A stretch of 64,000 bases of DNA, from contig CM040453.1 in the NCBI GenBank assembly GCA_022749755.1, forward strand, positions 3,060,102 to 3,124,101. Reading direction: 5' to 3'. Positions 26,460 to 38,417 of this stretch are shown piece by piece (the stretch's first letter is position 1; each line of letters opens with the position of its first letter). The position numbers were made by a program, and so were the translations under genes. Below the pieces are notes generated by a model. It was given only the letters and a program-made list of their open reading frames with translations, was not told the origin of the DNA and ran no database searches. The stretch comes from Azadirachta indica. Taxonomy: Eukaryota; Streptophyta; Magnoliopsida; Sapindales; Meliaceae.

Positions 26460-28028
26460 TTTCTAGAGAGAGAGGGGAAAGGCATAACAGAATTTTAGAG
26501 AGAGAAACTTGGGATTTTCATTCATCTTGTAAAAGATTGGAATTTGATCGTTGGTTTAACAGGTTAGTTTGGTTCAGTGATCATTTCAGTTCCGTTGTTT
26601 TGACGTTTTGATTGGTAATTCCGGTGAATTTTGCGTTTTCTTCGATGTTGAATCTGATCCTGTGATGAGAACTGGTCTTCAATCCAGATTGCGATCGCGA
26701 TCCGATCTTCAAGCTGAGGTTTGCTTTGGGATAGCGAAATTGGATGATTTGCTTGGGAATTTTGATTCTCTGAAAATCGAATCATCGTGAATGGGAATTA
26801 TTCTTTGCGAATAAATGAATCATTCATTTTGTTCATCATGCAATGGAATTAAGCTTATTGAGGATTTATTTTCGTGCAAAATGTTTTTTTTTTTTCAGAA
26901 AAGAGAGAATTTTGATTCTGAATTATGTTCGGTTGTGGATAATCTTTTGAGTTTGGATTTTTGTTTTATGTCAATTGAGTTGAATTGTCAATACATTGCT
27001 GTCAGTGGTGAAACGTTTTCTGTGATTGGGATTTCCGGGAATTCAAGCTCAGTTTTTTACATGTGATGGTTGGAGAATCTAAATTATGGATTTGGATATC
27101 TCAATTTTATGCTAGCAAATGCATGGTTAATTTTATTACGTTAATTTTCTTGGTTTATGACTGATTTGGGTTTTAGGATCTGCTCGTTACTTGCCCAGAA
27201 TAGAGTTCATGTAGGATCATTGAATCATACTTTCTCTTTTGCCATTCTTTTTTCTGTTTGCAGTGGTCTTCTCTAATGCGGGATTTATGGTTGTTCTTTG
27301 CTTTTTTGGGGTTTAACTTAAGGATCTGTTTGGCAGCAAAGAATTTGAAGGAAAAGTCCTAGAATAAAATGTCAACACACAGCCAGATGCACATATGCAT
27401 GCATGTTTCAACTAAACTAAACGTAGCACTTATTGTCTGGTTGGATTTTAGGATTTTGCATCATTCTGACTTGCAGGGAAAAATATGAGTTGAATTGGCC
27501 ATGTTTTTAATTTATGTTGATTTTATGTATTATATTTAGATCGATTTTTGTTCTGCAGTGATGGTTCCATTTTATTCTGGATGTTTGGTTTAAGGATCAT
27601 TTTACAGAGCGTTAGGAACTGATTGTTAGTGACTTGGATCACTTATAAGGTTTTTCTGAATTTTGAGGGAGTGACTGAAATTATCATGGCAGCTGTGATT
27701 TCTGGCATAGGCTGTCATTTAGAGTTTATATGGTTGAGTTTGTCCTTTTCTCTGTTTTCTATCAATTGGTGAACATACAAAAGTCACTTTGTTTGATATT
27801 GTTGCAGCTGTATATCTAATAATATTTTGCCTTATGCAACTAATTCTGCTTAGCTAGATGATCTGTGGCATCTCATTCTTGTAATTTGCGTTCCAAATAA
27901 GATTACACTGACACATGGTTATCTTTGGATTCATGACAGCGAAGCTGAATTGGGGAACTCTTTTTTGTGTTTGCTGAGTACACTTCTTTGTGTTTGATGA
28001 GTTCTCAATTTTCGTTCTTGTGTGAAAT
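26460..28028 (+). other. 5' leader with long intron of the TRP-like gene
   Basis: A GA-rich probable leader exon ends with a good donor (ACAG followed by GTTAG) near 26560. A candidate acceptor (ATGACAG) lies near 27940, about 90 bp before the ATG. This is the usual arrangement of a leader exon and a long T-rich leader intron. Positions are inferred from splice motifs only. Confidence 0.5.
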
Positions 28029-31000
28029 ATGAAGTTGAAGAAGAGGCTGGATTATGGACCCAACTGTTTCCATGTTACATCTATTCCCAAGGCTCCTCGA
28101 TCAATTAGGGTATATATTGCTGAAGTTCTTGGGCATTCTCTGTCTTTATTATTGCTTTATGCTGAAATCTGTTCTAACTGTATTACTCTTGGCTATATTG
28201 GTTCTAGAGAAGGGCTCAACTTAAGAAGGCTGATGAGGAGAGTCAAATCTGTGCATTTGAATTACTGGCTTCTTTAGCTAGAAAGTTACTGCAGGAGAGT
28301 GAAAGTTCTTCTGCTTCTAGTAATGCATCTGGAAGTGATCATGCCACCATTGGTAAAGATGCTGTTAAAGATGGACATCATTGTGAAAGTAAACCATTAA
28401 AAACAGAATGTCTTGATCAGGGAAGCTCTGAAGTAAGTGTTATTGTCTCAGAGTCAGCATCACAAGATTGCGATCAGAAGTGCTCGTCGAATGAATTCCC
28501 ACTTGCTGAAGATGATGGCATCTTGGAACGAACTTCAAAAATCATGGATTCTACAATTGGTGGTGATTCAAAATCTGCAATTTGCAAAATCAATAATGCA
28601 AATGGGAATATCCCTTGTAAAGTGGAGGTGGAGGGAAGCTCCCTTAATTCTAAGGAGCTGCGTTATAATGGCGTGGAATATAGATTTGAACAAGGGTTAG
28701 AGACTAAAGGTTTGGAGACTGGAGATTTGAATATTGATAAAACATTCAGTTCAAGGGATCCAACAGAATTGTGTACATCATTTCCAGCATCGATCAATTC
28801 TGACAGGGATGTCAAGTTGCCATCTTGCAGGGACCCTGTTCCTTATGCTTGTTTTTCAAGACAGAGGGATGTCAAGTTAGGTGTTAGAGATGATGACGAT
28901 AATTTAGTTAGGAGTAATAAATTTAGCAACAAGTTGAAGGTTTATAGGCCTGTGACACGTGTTGGAGACCGAAGAATAAGGAAATTGCTCACTTCACGAT
29001 ACTGGAAAGTAGCTCCAAAATTGAAGGATTTTGAACTTTCTAGAGCTGGTGAGCAGAATCAATGGCTTGATTTTACTGTTTGTTACATATCTTCTTGATG
29101 TGTGAGTGCTTGTGTGTGTCTACACTTATATTGAAGTGTACTTGCTGCATCTTATACCAAAGTTTATATTCTCCTTTTGAAATTTTTATTTCTACTTTTT
29201 AGCCGGTGGAATAAAGCCTCCACATCGCAAGAGAAAAACCTGTCACAACCATGAGAGATGTCAGCATGATTCTTTTTTTAAAAAGAGGAAATTGTACAGT
29301 CAAAGCTCAGTAGAGACTTTTGATGGGGGCTTTAGTAGTGAAAGTGTTACAAATTCGCCTGAGAAGGTTCGGAAAGGAGACAAGAGAGGTTCAGCTCCAA
29401 TGTTACAAGCGGGTCCTTCCTTCCTTGGTATGCTATTTCCTGTTGTGTTTCATCTATGGATTCAGGATTTCTGGTGTTTGGTAATTTTACTAATAATTAT
29501 AATTCTTCTGTGCAGCAAGTGGAATGACAACTTCAGGTGCAGGTCATCAAGCATCCCTCCACTCCAAGCATTCTAGAGGTATGAGACTAGAGTGATTGAC
29601 CGACTGATTTGCATTTACTTCTATGATTCAATAAGTTTTGGCATATAGGAGTTCTTACATTTGGTGTGTTCTCGTGTACAGTGAAGTTCAGCATTAAATC
29701 TTTCAGGGTTCCAGAGATTTTTATTGAGGTCTCGGAAACTACTACTATTGGTTCTCTGAAGGTATTAAAAGAGGCAACATTTCTTTTCACTTCAGTGAAC
29801 ATGATTGAGATGCATAATTCTAAATTGGAGCATCTGCAGAACTTTATTTATATACTATACTTTTAATCAGAGAACTATTGTACTATTATGCTTTAACCTA
29901 GTGAGATTAGTCAATAAGCAGGTTAGCAAATGTCTATAATAACTGGCTGCAGTACTAGTGAACCCGTGGATGTTAATTTTTTTTTTTTCTCATTTGTTTT
30001 CTGCTTGTAGAGGACAGTAATGGATACGGTGAATGCTATACTTGGTGGTGGACTGCATGTAGGGGTGGTTCTTCATGGGAAGAAGATTGGAGATGACAAA
30101 AGAACTTTGTCACAAGCTGGTATTTCTTCGGAAAAGAATCTAGATTCTCTGGGTTTCACTTTGGAACCCAGTTCTGTTGAAGCGCCCCCACCTTTGTGCT
30201 CTGAAGACCCTCCACTTTTGTTACCATGTGACACACCCAAAGTACTAGCAAGGTAATGTTGAACTGGAGATTAACCACAAGATATTCTGCATTTAATTAT
30301 TGCTGATTCTGATTAGATACATTATTCAGTCATTTGTTGCTTTAGTTGATGATTGTTGTTTAATTTACAGGTTGCCTGTTACCCCTGCTCTAGATTCAGG
30401 CATTCCTAATGACTTACCTAACCCTTCTGCCCTGACTAATCCGGGTGAACAAGTAGAAACTAATCATGAAGCCATAACCTCTAATACTGACGTATTTACT
30501 GATGCAACTGTGCCGGATTCCAGAGCTTTGGTTCCCGTTCCAGCAATTAATGCTGAGGCCCTAGCTGTGGTTCCTGTTAACCAGAAAATAAGGCGATCTG
30601 AAATTGCACAGCGTCGAACTAGGAGACCATTTTCTGTATCAGAAGTTGAAGCACTGGTGCAGGCTGTTGAGGAACTTGGAACTGGAAGGTGATGTTCTGA
30701 CCTTTATGCCTCCCTAATTAATCCATCTTTTCTCCAATCTTGGAAAGTTCAGATTAAATGAACTATCCTTACTGCAGGTGGCGTGACGTTAAATTGCGTT
30801 CTTTTGAGCATGCTGATCATCGAACTTATGTGGACTTGAAGGTTAGTTTACTTTTATTACCATGAACATGTATTTATGTAGTTGGAGATGTGTCCTACAC
30901 CTATGGATGGGTACACCATCAAGAAGCAGAATGATTGATTTGAATTTAGTGGTTATTTTTTGAAGTGGATAAAGTTCTTTGAATTTATTTGAATATTTGC

Positions 31001-31395
31001 ATGGCTGTACCTTTATATCTCACAACATCACTTTCTTCATTGGTATTTAAAAACAAAAATAAAATGATGAGAATTTTACATCAGCATGGAGTATGTTCTT
31101 ACGGAATTTCCTGTTCATCCATACTTTTACATGTATAGAGGTGTATTCTACATGAATTTTGTTCATAATGTTCCCAATGGGGTATGTGCAGGATAAATGG
31201 AAAACACTGGTTCATACTGCAAGAATTTCCCCACAACAAAGAAGAGGAGAGCCAGTGCCCCAGGAACTTCTGGACAGAGTGTTGGCTGCCCATGCATACT
31301 GGTCCCAGCATCAAGCTAAACAGCAAGGCAAGCATCAGCCAGGAATGCTGAAAATCGAGGCTCCAGAGAATAGAAATGGAGAACCTGGTATCTAA
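28029..31395 (+). CDS. Telomere repeat-binding protein, TRP1/TBP1 type
   Basis: This encodes a nuclear protein of the plant TRP/TRFL family, which binds duplex TTTAGGG telomeric repeats through a C-terminal Myb domain. Nine exons (28029-28109, 28208-29048, 29203-29427, 29516-29578, 29682-29761, 30011-30252, 30371-30688, 30778-30841, 31192-31395) close to 705 residues with GT-AG junctions. The N-terminal family signature KRLDYG is present. Basic KPPHRKRK lies mid-protein. A ubiquitin-like domain begins near residue 404 (VKFSIKSFRVPEIFIEV) and ends near 480. The Myb domain starts at about residue 596 (RRTRRPFSVSEVEALVQAVE), has WRDV, and continues into VDLKDKWKTLVHTA with the plant Myb extension RGEPVPQELLDRVL. 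The length matches TRP1 and RTBP1-type proteins. Which Arabidopsis member it matches cannot be settled by eye. Confidence 0.95.
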
Positions 31396-32480
31396 CTGGG
31401 GATGATGTAAAAAGAAAGGTAAAGATGTTGACAGGAAGAAACCCAAAGGAAAACTGTACAAAATTTATTCTTCAATTTATGTAATATTCTGTCACACTCA
31501 CATGATTCATGGCCGGCTTTCCAATGGGGAAGAGTTGGCATTTGTAAATGATTCGATGAAATAAGATCATTTCTAACAAAGTTTACTGTGTTCTTTTCAT
31601 TGGTTGATATAATTGCTGTAAATCATAATTGTTTGAACATTGATATGGATAGCTAATGTAGCTTATTTTACATTCTTTTTGTGCAAGTGTTTTCCCTTTT
31701 CGTTTTTTATTGAGATATTTCGGTTTTTGAAATATTGCTTATTGATGTGCGCTTGCCTCGTTGGTAGATGATGTTATTATCGTGGTTTGTGGATTATTAA
31801 TGTATTGAAGTTAGGTAATTAGAAAATATTTTTATTATTTGTATTCAAAATTAAAAAGGGAGCGCAAGAACAGTTGATACGTTAAACAGATAAGAGATAG
31901 GATTGATATGGTGAATGAAACAATTAATGATTTAGAGATTTGAAGAAAGAGGTGGTGAAAGTAATTCAATAGTGTCGTCTTGAAGAAGAAAAATATGAGC
32001 GTTTTTGTTTTTGTTTTGGTTGTTAATTAGAGGTTGAAGGAAGCAGTTTTGAAGTGGTTGTTTGCAGAATTGTGAATTGTGTGGGCTTAGTACGTTGCGA
32101 ACACAACACGTCAAAGTACCAAGCTTGTGTGTGATTTACGGCGAAAAGTCAATTGCTAATTCACTCATAAATATATTTGTTTTGAATTCCGTTTTCTTAA
32201 AGATGATTGTTACGGAACTCCATAAACATGTCGATGTTTGTTATTTTACGCTAACGTTGCCTTACGTTGCTCAAACATGTATGTAAGCAGAAGCAGAAGC
32301 ACATGGAATGCAATTCAACTTCCAATTAAAATGTGATCGACGGTGGTGGTGGAAGTACAGATCTGAATTAATTTTAATTAATTAATGTTCATCGCCTCAC
32401 AATAGCATTTTATAATATTAATACAATTGACTTGGTTATTTGGAGACACCTTCCTTTGAAAATTCACTATCCATAAAAGT
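31396..32480. other. 3' UTR of TRP-like gene and spacer
   Basis: The 3' UTR probably ends near 31565, with an AATAAG signal at about 31559. The rest is spacer without any gene that I can support; the small frames present show no motif. Confidence 0.5.
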
Positions 32481-32485
32481 ATAAA

Positions 32486-32520
32486 CACGTCACGTCACGT
32501 CACGTCACGTCACGTCACGT
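32486..32520. repeat. (CACGT)7 pentanucleotide tandem repeat
   Basis: Seven perfect copies of CACGT form a 35 bp array. Each junction creates ACGTCAC, whose reverse complement contains TGACG, the core bound by TGA-type bZIP factors. The array sits in spacer more than 1 kb past the TRP-like gene and 3 kb before the GRAS gene leader. Confidence 0.9.
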
Positions 32521-32873
32521 CCGTTAACCAATAAACATATTCGATCACATATCAATATAATGTAGGAGAGAAATTCAAAAATGTGTGTTGGGCCTCGGCC
32601 TGGGCCTGGGCCTGGCTCGTGGGTCATATGGTTTGGTTCACCGTCAGTAGTGGCAGTGTACGATTGCTAATTAGATTAAAGCCTTAGACTGGACCTACTC
32701 TCTGTCCTGTACTGTATGTTGACTCGGCTACAGTGTTGCATTATAGACATGGTACATGCCTCCACTGTTGTACATGGATCACCGATCGCTTTTAACTTTT
32801 CACTGGGAGATCAGCACCAATGTATTATAATATAATATAAAAATTTCTCAAATAAATAGTCGCCATAAAAGAA

Positions 32874-32910
32874 GCCGCCGCCGCCGCCGCTGCTGCAGCA
32901 GCAGCAGCAG
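32874..32910. repeat. (CCG)n/(CAG)n trinucleotide repeat
   Basis: A run of GCC units changes into GCTGCTGCAGCAG units. The minus-strand reading (Cys and Gly runs) is an artefact of the repeat and not a protein gene. Confidence 0.85.
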
Positions 32911-33089
32911 TAGTATGTAGACACAAACACACCCTCTTTCATTTTCTTGAAACATCCAGAAGAGAGGAGAGGATATATAAAGCAAAAACACGATCTCTTT
33001 ACCGGTAAATGACAAAACAAAACGCAATCAAAATCTAAAATCATATCCCATATATTCATATTCGTAATCATATTCATATTCGTATTCAT

Positions 33090-33092
<3 letters not shown>

Positions 33093-33127
<35 letters not shown>
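33093..33127. repeat. (GA)n microsatellite
   Basis: A perfect GA run of 35 bp follows imperfect repeats of TATTCATATTCG (33055-33090). GA tracts of this kind often mark transcribed leaders in plants, but no gene follows within 2 kb. Confidence 0.9.
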
Positions 33128-33128
<1 letters not shown>

Positions 33129-35530
33129 AATTATAGAAAAATCTTTTATGTGAAGCAGCTCTGCTAACTACAAAATTTTATGTATTTATTATTACCGATT
33201 TTATTTTAAAAAAAGTAAAAGAGTCACACTCACGGGGCATAACTCTGTCTGTTCCAGCCCCACCTGTAATAGTGTAGTGTCAGATAACTTTTAAATGGTC
33301 CATACATCTTCTTCTGATTTCGCTTTCACATTTTGGTTGGTTCTGATGCTATGTTATGTCATTTCCAAAAGCCATGCAACGAAATAAATAAGGAAAAATG
33401 TCGATTATCCGTTTTTTTTTTTTTAAAGTCAGTACCTTTTATATTCCTATATATTTTTTTAATATTCTATTATTTTTTAATTTTTATTTTTATTTTAATT
33501 AATTTATAAAATAATAAAATTAAAAATATTTAAAATATTCTAAAACAAAATCAAAACTTAAAAAACTAATAACATATTAAAAAAAATATAAAAATAATAA
33601 GATATTAGTTTAAAAAACAGATAATAACAGGCATTCTCTCAAATAACTGTTTACTCATATTATTAAAACTTTAAACGGTCGATCCATTCACAGAAATAAT
33701 AAAATCATCTTCCAATTAATTTTACTTATTTTTTTTAAGTCAATAACATAAAATCTCATTTCATAAAAAGAAGAATATTATTAGTACAAATTTATATTTA
33801 TATAAATAAACATACTGTAAAGATTCATTATAATAAATAACTAAATAGATGTTAAATCTACTGAAAAATAAAAAAAAAACAAACATAACACCTTTATATT
33901 TATTTTTTTATGATTTTAACAAATTAATACTTTAAAAATAGAAAATAAATTTTAAGTTGGAGTTTTTATAGAAAAAGTTCCACAGCTTTCTTCTATTGGT
34001 TTCCCTTTTTGTAACTGATCATTTTAATTAATGCTGTAACAAATCTCTTACAACATATATGTAAAAATTCTAAGATTTGAAATTGAACTTTATCAAATCT
34101 GGCTTTATAATTCTTAAAATAACATTATAACCAAATAAAAAACTACAAAATTATTACAAATTTAGATGTAAATAGAAATAAATCATCAGATAAAAATATA
34201 CTACCGTAAATATAGATATAGGTAAAAATTTGCCCTTATTAATAAAAAAAATAAAAAATAAAAGAAAAGTAAAAACTTTCTACCGGAGATGTAGTAAATT
34301 TCTATCTTTGATGAGGAGAAGAAAAAGAAAACGGGTAAAATAACACAACAGAGAGACAAAGAAAGAAAGCTCTAGAGATGAAAGGCAAGATTTTGTTTTA
34401 ATTTTTTCTATTTTGTTTCTTATTCTGATTATGTTGTCTTTAATATGTTTTATTTTAATTTTGAATGCATATTTCAAATTTATTAACAAATACTCAATTT
34501 TTATTTAGTAATTAAAATTTATTACTCATACTCACGACATACACTCTTAACTACTAATAGTTATATTTTATAACAATCACTATATTCTATTGTGTGGCGA
34601 TACAACAATGACATGGAAGATTGTTTAATTTTAAAAAATTGTTTATTATAAAATAATCTTAATGTATTAATTTCTTTTCTTTTCAATTTTGGTTGAAACA
34701 CCAAAAAAAAAAAAAAAAAAAAAAAACCATATTTGACAACTAGTGATAAATTTATATTAGTATTTGAGTGTATTGACTCTTCAATTTTGTAGTTGCAAGA
34801 CAATTTTTCTAGAAGAAAAGTTACAAGTCAATTAGCTAGTAGATCAAGTTGAATAAGATGCAGTGACAACAATTTGATAAATAAAAAAATAGGGCCATGT
34901 ACTACTACGACACCCCCACTTCCACCTTACAAAAACTGTTTAGGACTATTGATTACTATTCAGTCGAAAGGGAATCTTGCCTGGACATTCATCCATATAC
35001 TTGGCTACAAATTTTCATTAAAAAATTAATATTCATTCTTATAATTACTAAAAATAAAATAAAATAAAATAAATTATGTTAAATGAATTGTAATCAACAA
35101 AATTACATTTTTTTTTAAATAAGTTGATTATTCAACTATAAATCACTAATTGCGCCGTAACATCAATGTCGGGACACGTATTTAATCAATTATTTTTGAA
35201 AGTTTGCTTAAAACTTTTGTCATAATGCATATCGAGAAAGACTTTTTAGAGGTTAAAGATTTGATAAAAGTAATTTTTGCTTATAATTTTCATTTATATA
35301 CTCAATTGATCTTTCTCTAATAATCAAATATTAATATAAATTAATTAAAGGTAAACCATCGTTAAAAATGATATAAAAATGAAAAACATTAGGCCGAATA
35401 CAAGTTGCATAGATTTAACGGTGTCGTTGAGGCCGCAGAGATTTGGACGGTTGAGATTGTTCCCACCACCGCACCACTTCTATTCGTCGTCATCATATCG
35501 TGTCAGCTTTTTTAACTTTTGTTTCTTCGT
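33128..35530. other. Extremely AT-rich spacer
   Basis: This stretch is mostly A/T with poly-A (34703-34726) and long low-complexity blocks (33410-33640). No gene is supported. A 15-base match to the 5' part of miR396 occurs at 33978-33992 without a matching hairpin arm. The last part forms the GRAS gene promoter. Confidence 0.5.
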
Positions 35531-35539
35531 GCCCAAAAA

Positions 35540-36177
35540 AGCGCATTTTAAAGACACATATTCACATTCGCAGCAGTGAAGATTTTCTTCCTTTTGTGTC
35601 TCTCTGCTTGGTTCAGGTATTTCTTTTCCCCTTTGAACTTATCTTCAGAGCTGCTGTTATGCCTTTTGTTTGAAGCTGGAGGTCTTTTTTTTTAACTCTT
35701 TATTATGATTTATATGTCCCATATGAATCATGGGTTGTAAAGCTTTGGTTATTGTTTGACTAGTGGCTGTTGTTTTTGGATTCATCTCATTTTGTCTGTT
35801 CATTCTTTTCTTAATTATTGAACTTATCGCTCTTTTAGATTCTGTTTTTCAATTCTCTTTACTCATTTCATATGTGTTTTGACGTGTACTTTTACTCTTT
35901 TGTTCGGTTTAGGTTTCTGATTCAAGCTTATAGGAAGCTAGAACTTGAGAAGCTCTTTTCGTGTTAAGAAGCTGTAACAGAAAAGCAGAGGATCAGGAAT
36001 TTAAATATTTTCACTTCTTTGTTTCTTGTTACGGGAAGTTGTGATTTTTGGGTATAGGTATTGTCACTGGAAGCTCAAGTTTTTGTTATTGGTTTGTCAA
36101 TATTGAAAGTTTTTTTTTTTGTGGGAATTTGGGTTAGAGATTGGCTATTGTTTACGTGGATAGTTTCTACGACATAG
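35540..36177 (+). other. 5' leader of the GRAS gene, probably spliced
   Basis: A CT-rich probable leader contains a donor at about 35617 (TTCAG followed by GTATTT). Candidate acceptors lie near 35912 (GGTTTAG) and 36058 (GGTATAG). LISCL genes typically have an intron-free coding region with introns only in the leader, which agrees with this layout. Confidence 0.5.
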
Positions 36178-38417
36178 ATGGTCATGGATCAAAGTTTAAG
36201 AGATCGGTATAAACTCAATGATGAGATCTCTTCAATCTTGTTGGATCAGAATCTGATTAACAGGTTCAAGACCAACAATACTCTTGTGAATCAAAACTGT
36301 GTAGATATTCAGCTTGTGCCACCTGATCCAATTCCAGATAATCAAAACCTGTCTTCTGTTGTGAGACAAGAGGTAGACTCACTTGAGGATTATGATTTCA
36401 GTGATGTAGTTCTTAAGTACATAAATGAGATGCTTATGGAAGGGGACATGGAAGAGAAGACTTGCATGTTTCAAGAGTCTTCAGCAGCACTTCAAGCGGC
36501 TGAGAAGTCTTTGTATGAGCTTCTTGGGGAGAATTATCCTCCTCAGCCTAATTATGACCCAAAAGCTTCTGTTGATCAAAGCCATGAAACCCCAGATGAA
36601 AATCATGATTTGAGTTGTTCTTACAATCATAGCAGTACTTTCAGTACTAACAGCGATAATTTGGTGGAACATGGGTGGAATTTTGATTCGGGTGAGTGTA
36701 AGTCTTCAAATTTTGCTTCTCAGTCCTCTTCTCAGTCCACTTCTCAGTCATCCTACAGCTCAAACAGCAACAGCAATGTGGTTGATGGATTTGTGGATTC
36801 TCCTGTGAGTACTCTTAAGATTCCTGAAATATTCAATGATAGTGAGTCTGTAATGCAGTTTAAGAGAGGGTTTGAGGAGGCGAGTAAGTTCCTTCCCAAT
36901 GGTAATACTCTGTTTATTGATCTGGAAAATAATGGAGTGTCAGTGAAAGAGTTGAAGGAAGAGCCTAAGAATTTGGTAGTTAAGATGGGGAAAAAGCCTG
37001 AGAAAGAGTACTCTCCTAATGGATCAAGAGGAAGGAAGAATCGTCATCCTGAAGATGCAGATTCAGAGAGTGGGAGAAGTAATAAGCAGTTGACTGTTTA
37101 TACTGAATCAGCTGTGAGTGAAGAAATGTTTGATATGGTATTGCTAAATTGTGGGCAAAGTGAATCTGTGCTTCGTGAAGCTTTGCAGAATGGAACTAGC
37201 AAGAATGTGCAGCAAAATAAACAATCAAAAGGGTCTAATGGTGGAAAGACCCGCGGAAGGAAAATGGTGGCAAAAAAGATGTGGTAGATTTGAGAACTCT
37301 CTTGACCCTTTGTGCACAAGCTGTGGCAGCCAATGATCGAAGAAATGCATATGAGCTACTGAAGCAAATCAGACAGCATTCTTCTGCTACAGGGGATGGA
37401 ATGCAGAGAATGGCCCAGTGTTTTGCTGATGGCCTTGAGGCGCGTCTAGCTGGTGCTGGAACCCAGATTTACACTGCCCTTATCACCAAGCATACATCAG
37501 CTGCTGATGTCTTGAAAGCTTACCATCTATTTCTTGCTGCATGTCCATTTAGAAAACTGTCAAATTTCTTCTCAAACAAAACAATAATGAATTTAGCTGA
37601 TAAAGCAACAAGACTGCACATAATAGATTTTGGTATCATGTATGGTTTCCAGTGGCCATGCCTCATACAACGTCTTTCAACTAGGCTTGGTGGACCTCCC
37701 AAGCTTCAAATAACAGGTATTGACTTGCCACAGCCAGGTTTTCGACCAGCTGAGAGGGTTGAGGAGACGGGGCGCCGCTTGGCAAAGTATGCAGAAACTT
37801 TTAAGGTTCCTTTTGAATTCAATGCAATAGCTCAAAAGTGGGACACCATTCAGATTGAGGATCTCAAAATTGAGAGTGGTGAGGTGCTCATTGTGAATTG
37901 TTTGTTTCGCTTTAGATATCTGCTTGATGAGACTGTTGTGGTAGATTGTCCAAGGAATATTGTCTTAAACCTTATTAGGAAGATGAATCCAGATGTTTTT
38001 ATAATGGGGATTGTGAATGGAGCCCACAGTGCACCTTTCTTTACCACAAGATTCAGAGAGGCTCTCTTCTTTTACTCTACCATGTTTGACATGCTTGACA
38101 CCAATGTGCCCTGTGAAATTCCAGAGAGGATGCTGATTGAGAGAGAGATATTTGGGCGGGAGGCAATGAATGTAATTGCATGTGAGGGTGCAGAGAGGAT
38201 TGAAAGACCAGAAACATACAAGCAATGGCAGTTCCGGAACACGAGGGCTGGGTTCACTCAGCTCCCTCTGAATGAAGAAATCATGAAGATGGCAAAGGAG
38301 AGGGTGCATACTTCCTACCACAAGGATTTTGTAATTGATGAAGACAGCCAGTGGTTGCTTCAAGGCTGGAAGGGACGAATTGTTTATGCACTCTCATCTT
38401 GGAAGCCTTCTTGTTAA
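36178..38417 (+). CDS. LISCL-type GRAS transcription regulator, frameshifted
   Basis: This is a SCARECROW-LIKE gene of the LISCL group (SCL9/14/33-like), encoding nuclear co-regulators of stress and detoxification genes. The frame from ATG 36178 encodes the conserved N-terminal segment (KYINEMLMEGDMEEK, LQAAEKSLYELLGE, FKRGFEEASKFLP) but ends at TAG 37285-37287 after 369 codons. The GRAS domain continues in another frame, open from 37239 to TAA 38415-38417. It has LCAQAVAANDRR, LHIID (VHIID motif), PFFTTRFREALF (PFYRE) and the terminal WLLQGWKGRIVYAL (SAW). Homology places the break in the short A-run at 37261-37264, where one base appears to be missing. The GRAS frame has no nearby ATG, so separate translation is unlikely. 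It may be an assembly error, an allelic lesion or early pseudogenisation; both halves are otherwise intact. Confidence 0.9.

Noticed and set aside
26099..26611. 170-codon frame before the TRP-like gene
   Set aside because: It overlaps GA-rich leader and promoter and has no domain; the TRP-like start at 28029 is fixed by the conserved KRLDYG segment.
32811..33089. Minus-strand frame with Cys and Gly runs
   Set aside because: It is translated microsatellite (CCG/CAG and TATTCATATTCG repeats), not a protein.
33978..33992. Fifteen-base exact match to the 5' part of miR396 (TTCCACAGCTTTCTT)
   Set aside because: The remaining bases of the mature sequence differ, and no complementary arm (AAGAAAGCTGTGGAA-like) occurs within several hundred bases on either side, so no hairpin can form. 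Probably chance, or at most a decayed locus.
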